A DNA stretch of 49,904 bases from Myxococcales bacterium (GCA_009692555.1 SHYY01000018.1:1-49904); one strand, 5' to 3'. Positions 35,995-44,582 are shown, counted from the first letter of the stretch. Made by a program: numbers and translations. The notes: a model not told the origin generated them from the sequence alone.

Positions 35995-38124
35995 ATGGGT
36001 CGAAATGGATTCCGCGTCGTGCTCCTCGGAGCCGGTCTCGCGTCCTCGCTCCTCCTCGGCTGCGGCGGCGCCGTCGGTGGCGGCGGCAAGGGGGGAGGCG
36101 GTGGCGGTGGCTCGAAGGACCTCACCTTCTCCTTCGCCAGCGACGACCTCGCGGGGCAGCCCAACCCCGAGGAGGACGGCGGTGGCGGCGGCGGCGGCGG
36201 CGGCGGCCCGAACGCCTGCGGCGACAACGATCCGCTGTGCATGGGCAAGAACTTCGGCCCCACCTACAACAACCCGTTCCCGGTCGGCGTCGACAAGCCC
36301 GCCGATCCGAACGAGCGCGACGAGGGCGTCGGCAAGGACGCCAACGGCTACCTCGGCCTCGATCAGACCAAGGCCTCCTTCGACTTCCTGTGGGCCGCCA
36401 ACACCGGCGACTGGCAGCGCGGCACCGTCTCCAAGTTCAACTCCAAGACGGTCCGCGAAGTGGCGCGCTACTTCACCATCACCTGCAACTCGCTGAAGGG
36501 CGGCAACACCGGCGCCTGCGACGGCAAGAACGGCTGCTGCGCGATGGACAGCTACCCGCAGTTCCAGAACCGCCAGAACAAGATGCCGAGCGGGGTCTAC
36601 CAGTCGGTCAGCCTGATGTCCAACATGCCGTCGCGCACCGCGGTCGACTTCAACGGCGACCTCTACGTCGCCAACCGCGCCTTCGGCGGCCAGTCGTCGG
36701 TGACCAAGATCGCCAACGACACCAGCAAGTGCGTCGATCGCAACGGCAACGGCAAGATCGAGACATCGAAGGACTCCAACGGCGACGGCGTGATCCAGTG
36801 CGACTGCAACGGCGACGGCATGTCCGACGACATCGCCAGCGTCAAGGCCAAGCCCTGCCAGGGAGCGCAGGAGTTCTACGGCCTCGACGACGAGTGCATC
36901 CTCTTCACCACCAACACCGGCCCCGCGAATCAGCTCGGCCGCCCGCTCGGCCTCGGCCCCGGCGCGCTCGACTTCGGCCCTTCGGACGCCTGGGCGGGCA
37001 CCTACAGCGACGGGCGCTTCTACCGCGTCGACGGCTCCACCGGCATCACCAAGGACATGGCGCAGCTCCCCAACAGCTGCCATCCCTACGGCCTCGTGGT
37101 CGACTCCTCGCAGTACGGCTGGGCCGGCAACCTCGGCGCCGGCCTCTGCTACTTCAACACCAAGAACACCGCGGAGGTGGGCGTCGCGCGCCCGCCCAAC
37201 GGCGGCAGCCAGCAGGGCTACGGCATCACCCTCGACCGCGACCAGAACATCTGGCTGGCCTACTCGAGCGCCTACCGCTACACGCCCGATCGCTCGGCCA
37301 AGTTCGCCAAGCTCGGCGACGGCTTCTGGACCACGGTGCAGAGCCCGGGCTCGCAGATGGGCGGCGGATCGATCCTCGGCATCGCCGCCGACTCGCGCTC
37401 GCCGAAGGCGTTCTTCGTATGGGCCGGCGGCGGCACCTCGGTGGTGCGCATCCCCGCGTCGGACATTCCGATCCCGAAGGGAATGGACTCCACCGTCGAC
37501 GGCTCGGCCTACGCGGCGGTCAAGGTGGCCGGCTCGGCCAAGGGCGTCGGCGTCGCGGCCGATCAGAACGTCTTCAACATCAGCCCCGGCAGCGCGGTGA
37601 TCACCCGCGTCCAGGTCGACGCGCTCGGCAAGATGACCGCGCCGGACATCGTGACCGCCCCGATGGGCGCCAACAAGTGCCCGGGCGGCGATCGCTGCGT
37701 CTACGCCGACGGCCACTCGGAGCAGCCCTACACCTACTCCGACTTCACCGGTTTCGGCCTGAAGAACTTCACCCGCCCGAAGGGCACCTGGGCCTACGTG
37801 ATCGAGGGCTGCAAGGACGGAACGGGCGCCGCCGATACCGAGTGGTTGAAGGTGAGCTGGGACGCCGAGACGCCGATCAACACCAGCATCACCGTCGCTG
37901 CGCGCGCCGGCATGACCCCCAAGCCCGACCTCAGCTGGGGCAAGTGGACCGAGGACTTCAAGCTCTCGCCGGCCGATCTCGCGGCCAACATGGCGCTCGT
38001 GCCCAACATCAAGGACTCGTTCTACCTCGAGGTCGAGGTGCGCTTCTCGACGATGGACAAGAACAAGACCCCCAAGCTGAAGGGCGTCCAGGTGGCCTAC
38101 AAGTGCCACAACATCCCCGGCTGA
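35995..38124 (+). CDS. Ca-binding-like beta-propeller lipoprotein, copy 1
   Basis: A 709-aa lipoprotein with signal ending LLLGC and two poly-Gly linkers (a run of 10 Gly near residue 70). Repeated strand motifs (RTAVDFNGDLYVANRAF, PYGLVVDSSQYGWAGNL, GITLDRDQNIWLAY) suggest a propeller of the NHL/streptogramin-lyase type. Near residue 260 DRNGNGKIETSKDSNGDG and a following DCNGDGMSDD form EF-hand/thrombospondin-type-3-like calcium loops. The ATG at 35995 is chosen because GGAGGT lies 5 nt upstream and the same arrangement is kept in the paralogue at 45078. Function unknown; surface location inferred. Confidence 0.75.
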   Translation: MGRNGFRVVLLGAGLASSLLLGCGGAVGGGGKGGGGGGGSKDLTFSFASDDLAGQPNPEEDGGGGGGGGGGPNACGDNDPLCMGKNFGPTYNNPFPVGVDKPADPNERDEGVGKDANGYLGLDQTKASFDFLWAANTGDWQRGTVSKFNSKTVREVARYFTITCNSLKGGNTGACDGKNGCCAMDSYPQFQNRQNKMPSGVYQSVSLMSNMPSRTAVDFNGDLYVANRAFGGQSSVTKIANDTSKCVDRNGNGKIETSKDSNGDGVIQCDCNGDGMSDDIASVKAKPCQGAQEFYGLDDECILFTTNTGPANQLGRPLGLGPGALDFGPSDAWAGTYSDGRFYRVDGSTGITKDMAQLPNSCHPYGLVVDSSQYGWAGNLGAGLCYFNTKNTAEVGVARPPNGGSQQGYGITLDRDQNIWLAYSSAYRYTPDRSAKFAKLGDGFWTTVQSPGSQMGGGSILGIAADSRSPKAFFVWAGGGTSVVRIPASDIPIPKGMDSTVDGSAYAAVKVAGSAKGVGVAADQNVFNISPGSAVITRVQVDALGKMTAPDIVTAPMGANKCPGGDRCVYADGHSEQPYTYSDFTGFGLKNFTRPKGTWAYVIEGCKDGTGAADTEWLKVSWDAETPINTSITVAARAGMTPKPDLSWGKWTEDFKLSPADLAANMALVPNIKDSFYLEVEVRFSTMDKNKTPKLKGVQVAYKCHNIPG

Positions 38125-38634
38125 AACCCGCCCCCATTTCCTGAAAGCCCGATGCGACCGAGTCCCCGAAGACCCAGGGGACGCTGCTTCGCCGCCTGCG
38201 GCGGGTCTTTGAGGCGGAGGACGTCTCGCCGCCGCGCCATCCTCCCCGGCGTGCCCACGATCGCCGGCTAATCCGTCTCACCGGCCGGTCGGCAGCCAAT
38301 CCGTCCTGCGAGCCACGATTCACCCAGGGCCGGTTTCCTCGACGGGAGCCGGCCCTTTTCTTTGTCGCGGCTTGAATGCCGCCTACCGCTGAGCAACCCT
38401 CTACAAGGCGCGGCCAACTCGCGGTTCCACCGGCAGGAGTGCCAACTGCTTACGATCCTTCGGCACCGGCCTCCTCACCGCCCTCGGCATTTTCGCGCCT
38501 CGCGGTTTCGCTCCGTCCGGATCGTCCACGACGGGCTCAGCATCTACGGCAAACCTAAACCTGCTACTTCCAGGCCGGGTGCGGCTTAATGCCGGCATCG
38601 TTGCATCGCTACACGAATCGACGACATCACCGGA
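38125..38634. other. 510-bp gap with repeat and lower-GC junction
   Basis: No convincing gene. A full copy of the 42-bp repeat lies at 38166-38207. From about 38330 the GC content drops visibly and coding bias changes, marking the left edge of the accessory island. Short frames here have no recognisable domain; I looked for a DNA methylase to match the endonuclease and did not find one. Confidence 0.6.
38166..38207. repeat. 42-bp palindromic repeat, intergenic copy
   Basis: CCGAAGACCCAGGGGAC, eight variable bases, then the palindrome GCCGCC-TG-CGGCGG and GTC. It lies 41 bp after the first propeller gene. Confidence 0.8.
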
Positions 38635-39348
38635 GTGAGGAATCAGTCTTGTTGGGCCAAATTCACCAGTTGTATGCTGGCTCTCAAGGCCCTTCCATCG
38701 TCGAACGACGCAAGGGACGCATTGAGAGGGTTTCTCATGGCGCGGCGCAAGAGTGTATTGACGCCGTTGGAGATCATTCCACTGGAAGGTGACGATGTCC
38801 TGACATCTGCGCTTGTCAACACCATCGAGAGCTACGTAGCGGCGAACTCGGAAGGTGGCCGGAGAGCACAGGCCTGCGCTGCGGGTCTCCTTGACGCCGT
38901 GTTCGGCTCGGATCGTGTGGTCGTGGGTGTCATCAACCACCCTGATCGGCGCGCCCCGCTCGACATCGCCGTCCGAGGCAAGAGTGGAGGGTTCGACCTA
39001 GTGTTCGAGGTGAAGGACAACCCAATCCTCGAATTTCATGTTCGCTCCAGCGTCGAAAAGACCGTCAAGGATCACGCCCTTCGCAACCTGGGATTCATCG
39101 CTGTCAGCAAGCACCAGCGACATGCGAACTTCGACGAGGCGAGCAGATGGGCCGCCAGATGCGGAGTCAAACTTTCGATCTTCACGGATTGGGCGACTTT
39201 CTATTTAGCATGCAAGTGTTTTGCGCCTGCCTCCAAGGAGGTCTTTGAAGGTCTGGCTTTCCGGCACATTCTGAGCCGCGCGTTCGACCTGGATGTGGAT
39301 CGTGACGGAATCACTACGATGCGGCGCAACTGCGCAACGAGATGCTGA
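38635..39348 (+). CDS. SacI-family-like restriction endonuclease, no methylase nearby
   Basis: A 237-aa protein. The core GGRRAQACAAGLLDAVFG, VVVGVINHPDRRAPLDIAV and FDLVFEVKDNPI, then NLGFIAVSK and WAARCGVKLSIFTDW, resembles type II restriction enzymes of the SacI family, where an acidic residue and ExK lie in the central strands (here DIAV and EVK). It is shorter than I expect for the family, so the N-terminus may be missing. GC content and codon choice are clearly lower-GC than the neighbours, a sign of transfer. No methyltransferase gene is in the window, so it may be inactive, solitary or a remnant. Confidence 0.55.
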   Translation: MRNQSCWAKFTSCMLALKALPSSNDARDALRGFLMARRKSVLTPLEIIPLEGDDVLTSALVNTIESYVAANSEGGRRAQACAAGLLDAVFGSDRVVVGVINHPDRRAPLDIAVRGKSGGFDLVFEVKDNPILEFHVRSSVEKTVKDHALRNLGFIAVSKHQRHANFDEASRWAARCGVKLSIFTDWATFYLACKCFAPASKEVFEGLAFRHILSRAFDLDVDRDGITTMRRNCATRC

Positions 39349-39598
39349 GAGTGAGCGAGGAGCAGCACCGTTGTGGACTTCGCGGAATCGGCGTTCCGTC
39401 GTCTCCGGCGCTGGCGCCCGGCGCGCCCGACCAGGTGGAGGTCGAGGCGCGGATCGCGGCGCTCGCCCCCGAGCTGAAAGCTCCGGCCGCGGCGGCGGCA
39501 GTGCCGGCCCCGGCGCCGGTGCCAGCGACGGTGAAGACCACCGAGGTCTCGGCCGACCTGCGGGTGCGCGTGGCTGAGACCGATCTGTTGACCTACCC
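39349..39598. other. Scrambled DNA between endonuclease and PIN pieces
   Basis: No intact gene. An Ala/Pro-rich plus-strand frame runs into a short Uma2-like piece, while the minus-strand frame is an Arg-rich out-of-frame tail of the PIN gene that also runs antisense into the endonuclease 3' end. Confidence 0.5.
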
Positions 39599-39611
39599 GG
39601 ACCTGTCGGTA
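39543..39611 (+). pseudogene. Uma2-family nuclease fragment
   Basis: About 22 codons read ADLRVRVAETDLLTYPDLSV, matching the central Uma2 (DUF820) stretch 'S-x-L-R-V-R-x ... L-Y-T-Y-P-D-V-S-V'. The frame loses similarity on both sides and abuts the truncated PIN gene at about 39600. A broken fragment; call rests on this motif only. Confidence 0.45.
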
Positions 39612-39926
39612 GATCGCACACGCGGCGTGCAGTGCATCCGGCGTCTTGAGCCGGTGGACTCCCCGCAGCTCGGCGGCGAGATCGAATACCCCGGACGGGA
39701 TGGCCAACGTTTCGTGGAATCCGAACTCGGTCTCGTACGCGGCGCGCAGGGTCGCGTCACCGAGGCGGACCGGCTTCACCATGCATTCGAAGCGTACCAG
39801 GTCGGAGATGCACGTCGTGTCGCCGAGGCCCGGCGATGTGAGCGCGGCCTCGGCCGCCTGCTGGCAAAGAGTCGCTCCCTCCACGCGATCGATCAGGATG
39901 CACGCGTCGAGATGGACCTTCACCCA

Positions 39927-40175
39927 TCACCCATCATCCCCCCAGCTGGCTCGCTCCTCGGCGAGCTGAGTGTCGATCTCCTCAGCCGAAAGCAGCCGAT
40001 CGGGGTGGCTGGCGCGCCACTCATCGATCGTCGCGCGCGACGCCGCACGCGCGGCCGCAGAACCGGGGCGCGGCGCCGCCGATGCGGCGGGCGTCACCAG
40101 CACGATCACCTCCGCCATCCCCTCGGGGGTGTCCTCCGGCGGCTCGATCTCGATCCTTCGCGAGCCCGGGATCAC
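39927..40175 (-). CDS. Antitoxin-like protein paired with the PIN toxin
   Basis: At least 82 aa. RIEIEPPEDTPEGMAEVIVLV is the small beta-strand N-terminal segment of antitoxins often found before VapC-type toxins, followed by a helical C-terminus (DRLLSAEEIDTQLAEERASW). The open frame from GTG at 40175 misses the usual N-terminus; continuing upstream gives QAHKVTVV preceded by ATA at 40199, with GAGGAG 7 nt before it and TATCCT further up. So either ATA is the start or an ATG has mutated. It directly precedes the truncated PIN gene. Confidence 0.55.
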   Translation of the reverse strand: MIPGSRRIEIEPPEDTPEGMAEVIVLVTPAASAAPRPGSAAARAASRATIDEWRASHPDRLLSAEEIDTQLAEERASWGDDG

Positions 40176-40239
40176 AACCGTGACCTTGTGCGCCTGTATC
40201 TCGTTTCTCCTCGTCGGGCAGGATACCAGATCGGTGCCG

Positions 40240-40317
40240 ACGAGCGTCAGCGGCGTAACTGAGAACGTTGGTATCGAAGATCGAGGACGCTTCAGCCGGC
40301 GTCGTCATAGAAATCAT
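40240..40317 (-). pseudogene. PIN-domain N-terminal fragment
   Basis: MTTPAEASSIFDTNVLSYA matches the start of a PIN domain with its first catalytic Asp, but similarity stops within 26 codons, at the antitoxin promoter. A remnant of a second PIN toxin. Confidence 0.4.
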
Positions 40318-40531
40318 AGAAATCGGTGCGAGAGAGGAGCTGGGGCGCCCCCAGATTCCAGACGGAGAGCCTGGGTCGGGGCGGCGAAGGGGCAGGCCGG
40401 GCCGATCGCCGGATCACGTGATCCGCGGCCAGAGCACGTGGACTCCCAGCACATTCGGCGGCGGCGGCCAGCCCCGCCTGGTTGCGGCGCCGGCCTCCGG
40501 GGGCCGGGAAGCCAGGGAGCGCGCCGTCGGC
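40318..40531. other. Gap with 16-bp palindrome
   Basis: No gene. CGGATCACGTGATCCG at 40410-40425 is a perfect 16-bp palindrome containing CACGTG, downstream of the zinc-finger gene and upstream of the PIN remnants. Possibly a regulator site or a recombination scar. Confidence 0.45.
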
Positions 40532-41590
40532 TCAGCGAGCCTGCGCGCACGCCGGGCAGCGCGGCCGCCCCTGCGTGGTAGGCAGGCACTCCTCGCACAG
40601 CAGGTGGAGCCGGTCGTCGCACAGGGCGGGACGCGGGGTGGTGGCGGGGCAGCCCTCGCAGGCGAGCCGATCGAGGGCGCGGGCTCCCGCCGGCAGTCGC
40701 ACCACCAGGTCGCGCGCCGCCTTGCGCCGTCGGAGATGGAGGCGCAGGTTGACGGTGCGCGCGGTGGCGCACACGACGGCGGCGGGCGCGAGCGAGACGC
40801 GCACCGCGTAGCGCGTGGCGAGGTCGCGCACCTTGGCGTCGCGCTCGGCGACCAGCTGGCCGAGCTTGGCGGTGATCGCCTCGGGGGCGGTCGCCCGCCG
40901 GGGCCTCCGTGCCTCGGTGATCAGCGCCGCGAAATACTCGACGATCCGCGCGTGGTCGCGGGTCTGGCGGCGCGCCACGCTGTCCCGGATCTCCGCCACG
41001 GTCGCGCCCGCGGTGCAGGCGGCGCGACGGGCAATCCATGCCACGGCGCTCGGCGGGACCGTCGCGGTGGACGGCGAGCGCCGAACGAGACAGCGCGCGG
41101 GATCGAGCAGCGCCGCGAACTCCTCGTCGGGGGCGCCGCCGTCGCGCGCCTCCACGACCACCGTGAACGTGCCCTCCCAACGATCGTCCGCTTCGGCGAC
41201 CCAGGCGATCGCCGCCGCCACGTAGGTCGCCTCGCCGGGCGTAGCGTCCACGAGATCGGCCAGCCCGTTGCGCACCACGAAGCGCTCGGCCACGGCGCGC
41301 GCCTGCGCGATCCGGGGCCCGTCGAGGTCGAGACGCACCGCCGCCACCGGGGTGCGGGCGCGCGCCTGGCTGATCAGGCGCTCGAGGAGCGGCGTGCCGA
41401 GGCCGCAGGGGACCACGCCCGGCGCGTCCAGGTCGAGGCCGAGGCGCACCTCTTCGGCGAGGCCGAGATCGCGCGCCGCCTCCGCGGGCAGCACGGCCAT
41501 CGCGCCACCTTGCGCCTGCTCGACGAGCGCGCCGCCGGCGACGAGCGCCTCCAGCGTGAAGCCGAGCGGATCGATCAGCGCGCCGCTCAC
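40532..41590 (-). CDS. SNF2-partner protein with C-terminal zinc finger
   Basis: A 352-aa protein translated from a GTG that overlaps the helicase stop as GTGA. Residues 1-300 are mixed alpha/beta with no recognised family. The last 45 residues hold CEGC, a spaced Cys, LLCEEC and CPAC, an eight-cysteine-type zinc finger reminiscent of RING or zinc-ribbon domains. Tight coupling says it works with the helicase, probably as a DNA-, RNA- or protein-binding subunit; that is inference. It lies inside the accessory island but has the high GC of the host. Confidence 0.65.
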   Translation of the reverse strand: MSGALIDPLGFTLEALVAGGALVEQAQGGAMAVLPAEAARDLGLAEEVRLGLDLDAPGVVPCGLGTPLLERLISQARARTPVAAVRLDLDGPRIAQARAVAERFVVRNGLADLVDATPGEATYVAAAIAWVAEADDRWEGTFTVVVEARDGGAPDEEFAALLDPARCLVRRSPSTATVPPSAVAWIARRAACTAGATVAEIRDSVARRQTRDHARIVEYFAALITEARRPRRATAPEAITAKLGQLVAERDAKVRDLATRYAVRVSLAPAAVVCATARTVNLRLHLRRRKAARDLVVRLPAGARALDRLACEGCPATTPRPALCDDRLHLLCEECLPTTQGRPRCPACAQAR

Positions 41591-43368
41591 GTCTCGAAGT
41601 CCTGGCCGAACAGGGCCTCGTCGAGGGCGCGGGTCTTCTCGTAGGCGCCGCGGGCGCGCAGGAGCTCGTCGGCGATGGCGTCGAAGCCGCGGTCGATCTC
41701 GGGCTCGCTCCTCGCGGCGGCGTAGAGCGCCAGGATGCGCTCCTCGAGGTCGCGCTCGTCGGCGAGGTTGCCCAGCACCATGTCCATCTCGCCCACCACC
41801 AGCTCGAAGAGGTGCACCCGACGATCGAGCACGTCGAGCACGCGCTCCTCGACGGTGCCGCGGGCGCACAGGTTGTACACCTGCACCTCGGCGGTCTGCC
41901 CGAAGCGGTGCAGGCGCCCGATCCGCTGCTCGATCATCATCGGGTTCCACGGCAGGTCGAAGTTCACCAGGAGGTGGCAAAACTGGAGGTTCTGTCCTTC
42001 GCCGCCCACGTCGCTGGCGAGCAGCACGCGGGCGCCGCCGCGGAACGCCTCGATGGCCTCCCGCTTGGCCGCGCCGTCGAGGCCACCGTGGAACGAGACG
42101 TGCGGAATGTTCTCCGAGGTCAGCAGCCCGTCGAGGAACGAGAGGGTGTGGCGGAAGCGGCTGAACACCAGCGCCTGGTCGCCGTGGGCGCGCAGCAGCT
42201 CGACGAGCGCCTCGCCCTTGCGAGTCGCCGCGACGCGCGCGGCAAGGGCGGCCGCCTCGGCGAGATCCGCGACCAGGGCAGGTCCATGGCGCTCCCCCTC
42301 GCGCATCTTCTCGAGGGTGGCGCGCACCGCGTGCGGGCTCGATCCCGCCTCGACCAGCAGCGTGGCGGCGGCTCGACGAGCGCCGCCGTCTTCCGCGTGG
42401 GTGCGCAGGAGCGTGACGATCCGATCGTAGAGCGCCCGCTCCTCGGGCGAGGGCTCCACGGCGATGGTGGTGACGAAGCGCGGCGGCAGCTTGAGGCCGC
42501 TCTGCGCGCGGGTGTTGCGGATCATCACCTCGCCGAGCAGCGCGCGCAGGCGCTCCCGGTTCTTCGGCGAACTGGGGTCCTTCGGGTCGACGAACTGCTT
42601 GCGGAACGCGGCTGGCGTCGGGAACTGCCCTGGCTTGAGGAGCGTGACGAGCTGGTAGAGCTCCTCGAGGTCATTCTCGATCGGCGTCGCCGTGAGCAGG
42701 AGCAGGAAGCGGCTCTTGAGCCCGTCGACGAGCTTCCAGGCGAGGGTCGTGCGGCTCTTGAGGTGGTGCGCCTCGTCGATGATCACGAGGTCCCAAGGGT
42801 GCGCCTGCACGGCCGGCGCGTGGCGCGCGCTCCGCGCCAGGGCGAGCGACGCGACCACCACGCCCTCTCCGCGCCAGAAGTCGTCGGGGTCGAGGCGGAG
42901 CTGCGCGTCGTCGGTGCGCCGTGACTCGACGCCCGCCCTGGCCTGCAGCTCGCCCGCCCACTGCGCCACCAGCGGCGGCGGCACGAGGATCAGCACTCGC
43001 CGGGCCATCCCGCGGAGCTGGTACTCCCGCAGGACCATGATCGCCTCGATGGTCTTGCCGAGGCCGACCTCGTCGGCGAGGAGGGCGCGGCCGCGCAGGG
43101 CGCGCAGCACGCGGCGCACCGTCTCGATCTGATAGGCGTGCTTCTCCACCCCGGCGAGCGACGAGAGCGAGAGCAGGTCGCCGAAGCTCTCGGCCGAGGC
43201 GAGGGCGTGCGCGGCGAGCGTGTGGGCAACGGCGGCGAGGTCCGAACGCGTGCCCGAGAGCAGCTCCGCGAGCGCGGCGACGTCGAGCCCGGCGATGGAG
43301 ACGCTCGGCATCGCCGGCGGCGGCGGGTCGGGGATCGCAACGGCGGTGGAAGTGAGGCGGGCGGCCAC
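41587..43368 (-). CDS. SNF2/RapA-like superfamily 2 helicase
   Basis: About 593 aa from the GTG at 43368, or 574 from the ATG at 43311. Motif I LLADEVGLGKTIEA, motif II DEAHH, motif III LLTATPIEN, motif V ASDVGGEGQNLQF and motif VI QRIGRLHRFGQ are all intact, so it should be an active ATP-dependent translocase of the SNF2/RapA type. These remodel nucleoprotein complexes or free stalled RNA polymerase; several phage-defence systems also use such helicases. Operon with the zinc-finger gene downstream (GTGA overlap). Confidence 0.88.
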   Translation of the reverse strand: MAARLTSTAVAIPDPPPPAMPSVSIAGLDVAALAELLSGTRSDLAAVAHTLAAHALASAESFGDLLSLSSLAGVEKHAYQIETVRRVLRALRGRALLADEVGLGKTIEAIMVLREYQLRGMARRVLILVPPPLVAQWAGELQARAGVESRRTDDAQLRLDPDDFWRGEGVVVASLALARSARHAPAVQAHPWDLVIIDEAHHLKSRTTLAWKLVDGLKSRFLLLLTATPIENDLEELYQLVTLLKPGQFPTPAAFRKQFVDPKDPSSPKNRERLRALLGEVMIRNTRAQSGLKLPPRFVTTIAVEPSPEERALYDRIVTLLRTHAEDGGARRAAATLLVEAGSSPHAVRATLEKMREGERHGPALVADLAEAAALAARVAATRKGEALVELLRAHGDQALVFSRFRHTLSFLDGLLTSENIPHVSFHGGLDGAAKREAIEAFRGGARVLLASDVGGEGQNLQFCHLLVNFDLPWNPMMIEQRIGRLHRFGQTAEVQVYNLCARGTVEERVLDVLDRRVHLFELVVGEMDMVLGNLADERDLEERILALYAAARSEPEIDRGFDAIADELLRARGAYEKTRALDEALFGQDFET

Positions 43369-44072
43369 GGATGAGCGGTACGGGAAGACGGCTCGACGTG
43401 TCAAGGGATCGCGATGCTGACCGCCGATCACTTTCCTCCGACGGGGCCTCGCGCGACCACGCGGAGGGCGTGCCCGTCGAGGACTCCGGCGATCCCGCCC
43501 GCGGTCATCAAGGCTTTGGCGAAGTCTTGGACCGCGATGCGCATGCCGAGGGTGATGAATGACTGCCGAGGCCCCTTCTTGCGACAGACCCTGGGTGGCT
43601 CCGCGAGCAAGTACGGATTCAAGTGGGGCCTTAGCGGAGGGGCAGGACGAGAGCGGTCTCGATGCGTGCCGTCGAAGGTCCCGATCGGCCATCGCGGCAC
43701 AGCGTACCGGAAGCGGTCAGCGCAGAGCGGCGCGAGAAGGATCTTCGGATCTTCGTAGGTCGTCCTTGGCCTTGCGGTGGACCGCAGCGGTCTGCTCTAC
43801 TTGCCGCCGGGATGGATGACGCTGCCAAGGAGGGTCGGGCTCTCGCGATCACCGGGTGCGCGACATCGTCCGCCTGATCGACGACGTCAACGGCGCCCGC
43901 CGCTCCACCTACGGCGAGCTGATCAAGCGCGGCGAGAAGCGCAAGCTCCCGGTCGACTGGCCGAACCGCTTCTTCCGCCGCGGCTCCTACGAGGCGCGCG
44001 GAGGCGAGGCCGACCCGACCGACGAGCCCGACGACGGCTGAGTACCCCTTCGACCCGCCGAAGGCGGCGAAG
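43369..44072. other. 704-bp gap with gene fragments
   Basis: Several short frames on both strands but none with a recognised domain except a possible fragment at 43856-44041. A half copy of the 42-bp repeat lies at 44051-44073. The region looks like decayed DNA between two island modules. Confidence 0.5.
43856..44041 (+). pseudogene. C-terminal gene fragment (61 codons)
   Basis: Reads VRDIVRLIDDVNGARRSTYG and ends with an acidic EADPTDEPDDG tail. High third-position GC suggests it was once coding. The frame is cut off upstream, no start signal is evident and no family is recognised. Could instead be a small intact gene. Confidence 0.3.
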
Positions 44073-44073
44073 C
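44051..44073. repeat. Palindromic half of the 42-bp repeat
   Basis: On the minus strand CTTCGCCGCCTTCGGCGGGTC equals the right half of the repeat at 38166-38207 apart from one base in the loop. It abuts the 3' end of the HepT-like gene. Confidence 0.6.
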
Positions 44074-44582
44074 TACGCGCGCGCCTCCCCGAGCGCATCG
44101 ACCAGCTTCGCGAGGAAATCGTCGAAGGTCGCGAACGCCGCGTCGACCTCCACCCGAACGCCCGCGACCTGGGCCGCGACGACGGCCAGCTTCGCCCCGT
44201 CGAGCTCGATGGCATACGCGTGGCGAAAGAAATGGCGGAAGCGGAGCACCTCGCGTAGCGGGCCGATCGCGGAGCGGGGCAGGACGGGAGGGCGAACGCC
44301 CGGCAGATCGAGGATCGCGCCCCGCAGCAGCTCGAGGTGCCAGTCGCCGCCGGTGGGCTCCGAGCCGAAGGTGCGCTCGATGCGCTGGAGCATGCCCTCG
44401 ATGGCGGTGTAGTAGCGATGGATGTGAACCGCCGCGAGCGCGAGATTCGGGGCCTCCTCCGCCGCGAGGCGATTGGCCCCCGCGGCGATTCCACGGCCGA
44501 GCGCTTCGATGACCACCCGGTCGGGAGCGATCTCGGCCTGCAGGCGCACCAGGCGGGCGCGCATCTCCGAGGGATCAGCCAT
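44073..44582 (-). CDS. HepT-like ribonuclease toxin
   Basis: A 169-aa helical protein of the HepT/DUF86-like group. YTAIEGMLQRIERTFG and WHLELLRGAILDLPGVRPP are family text, and RHFFRHAY fits the toxin active-site motif R-x4-H-x-Y exactly. In studied HepT/MntA pairs this is an RNase silenced when MntA adds AMP to the Tyr. Its ATG overlaps the MntA-like stop by 8 bases (ATGGCTGA). Core residues are intact, so the module may be functional. Confidence 0.75.
   Translation of the reverse strand: MADPSEMRARLVRLQAEIAPDRVVIEALGRGIAAGANRLAAEEAPNLALAAVHIHRYYTAIEGMLQRIERTFGSEPTGGDWHLELLRGAILDLPGVRPPVLPRSAIGPLREVLRFRHFFRHAYAIELDGAKLAVVAAQVAGVRVEVDAAFATFDDFLAKLVDALGEARA

Larger units (their letters stand above)
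39201..39923 (-). pseudogene. Truncated PIN-domain (VapC-like) toxin
   Basis: A 240-codon frame from a GTG at 39923. The first ~108 residues are a PIN domain: VHLDACILIDRVEG with the first Asp, SDLVRFECMVKP with the middle Glu, and HRLKTPDALHAACA with the third acid. The last PIN strand with the fourth acidic residue is missing; after about 39600 the frame turns into unrelated Arg-rich sequence overlapping a Uma2 piece on the other strand. It is therefore probably inactive. The GTG is three bases after the antitoxin stop, the usual antitoxin-toxin layout. Confidence 0.6.

Noticed and set aside
38401..38940. Minus-strand frame as a missing methyltransferase for the endonuclease
   Set aside because: No SAM-binding or catalytic motif (no PCQ/ENV or DPPY-type motif) in any frame of 38330-38640.
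43428..43700. 90-codon minus-strand frame upstream of the helicase
   Set aside because: No recognised domain and mixed composition; may be a decayed gene end but cannot be supported.
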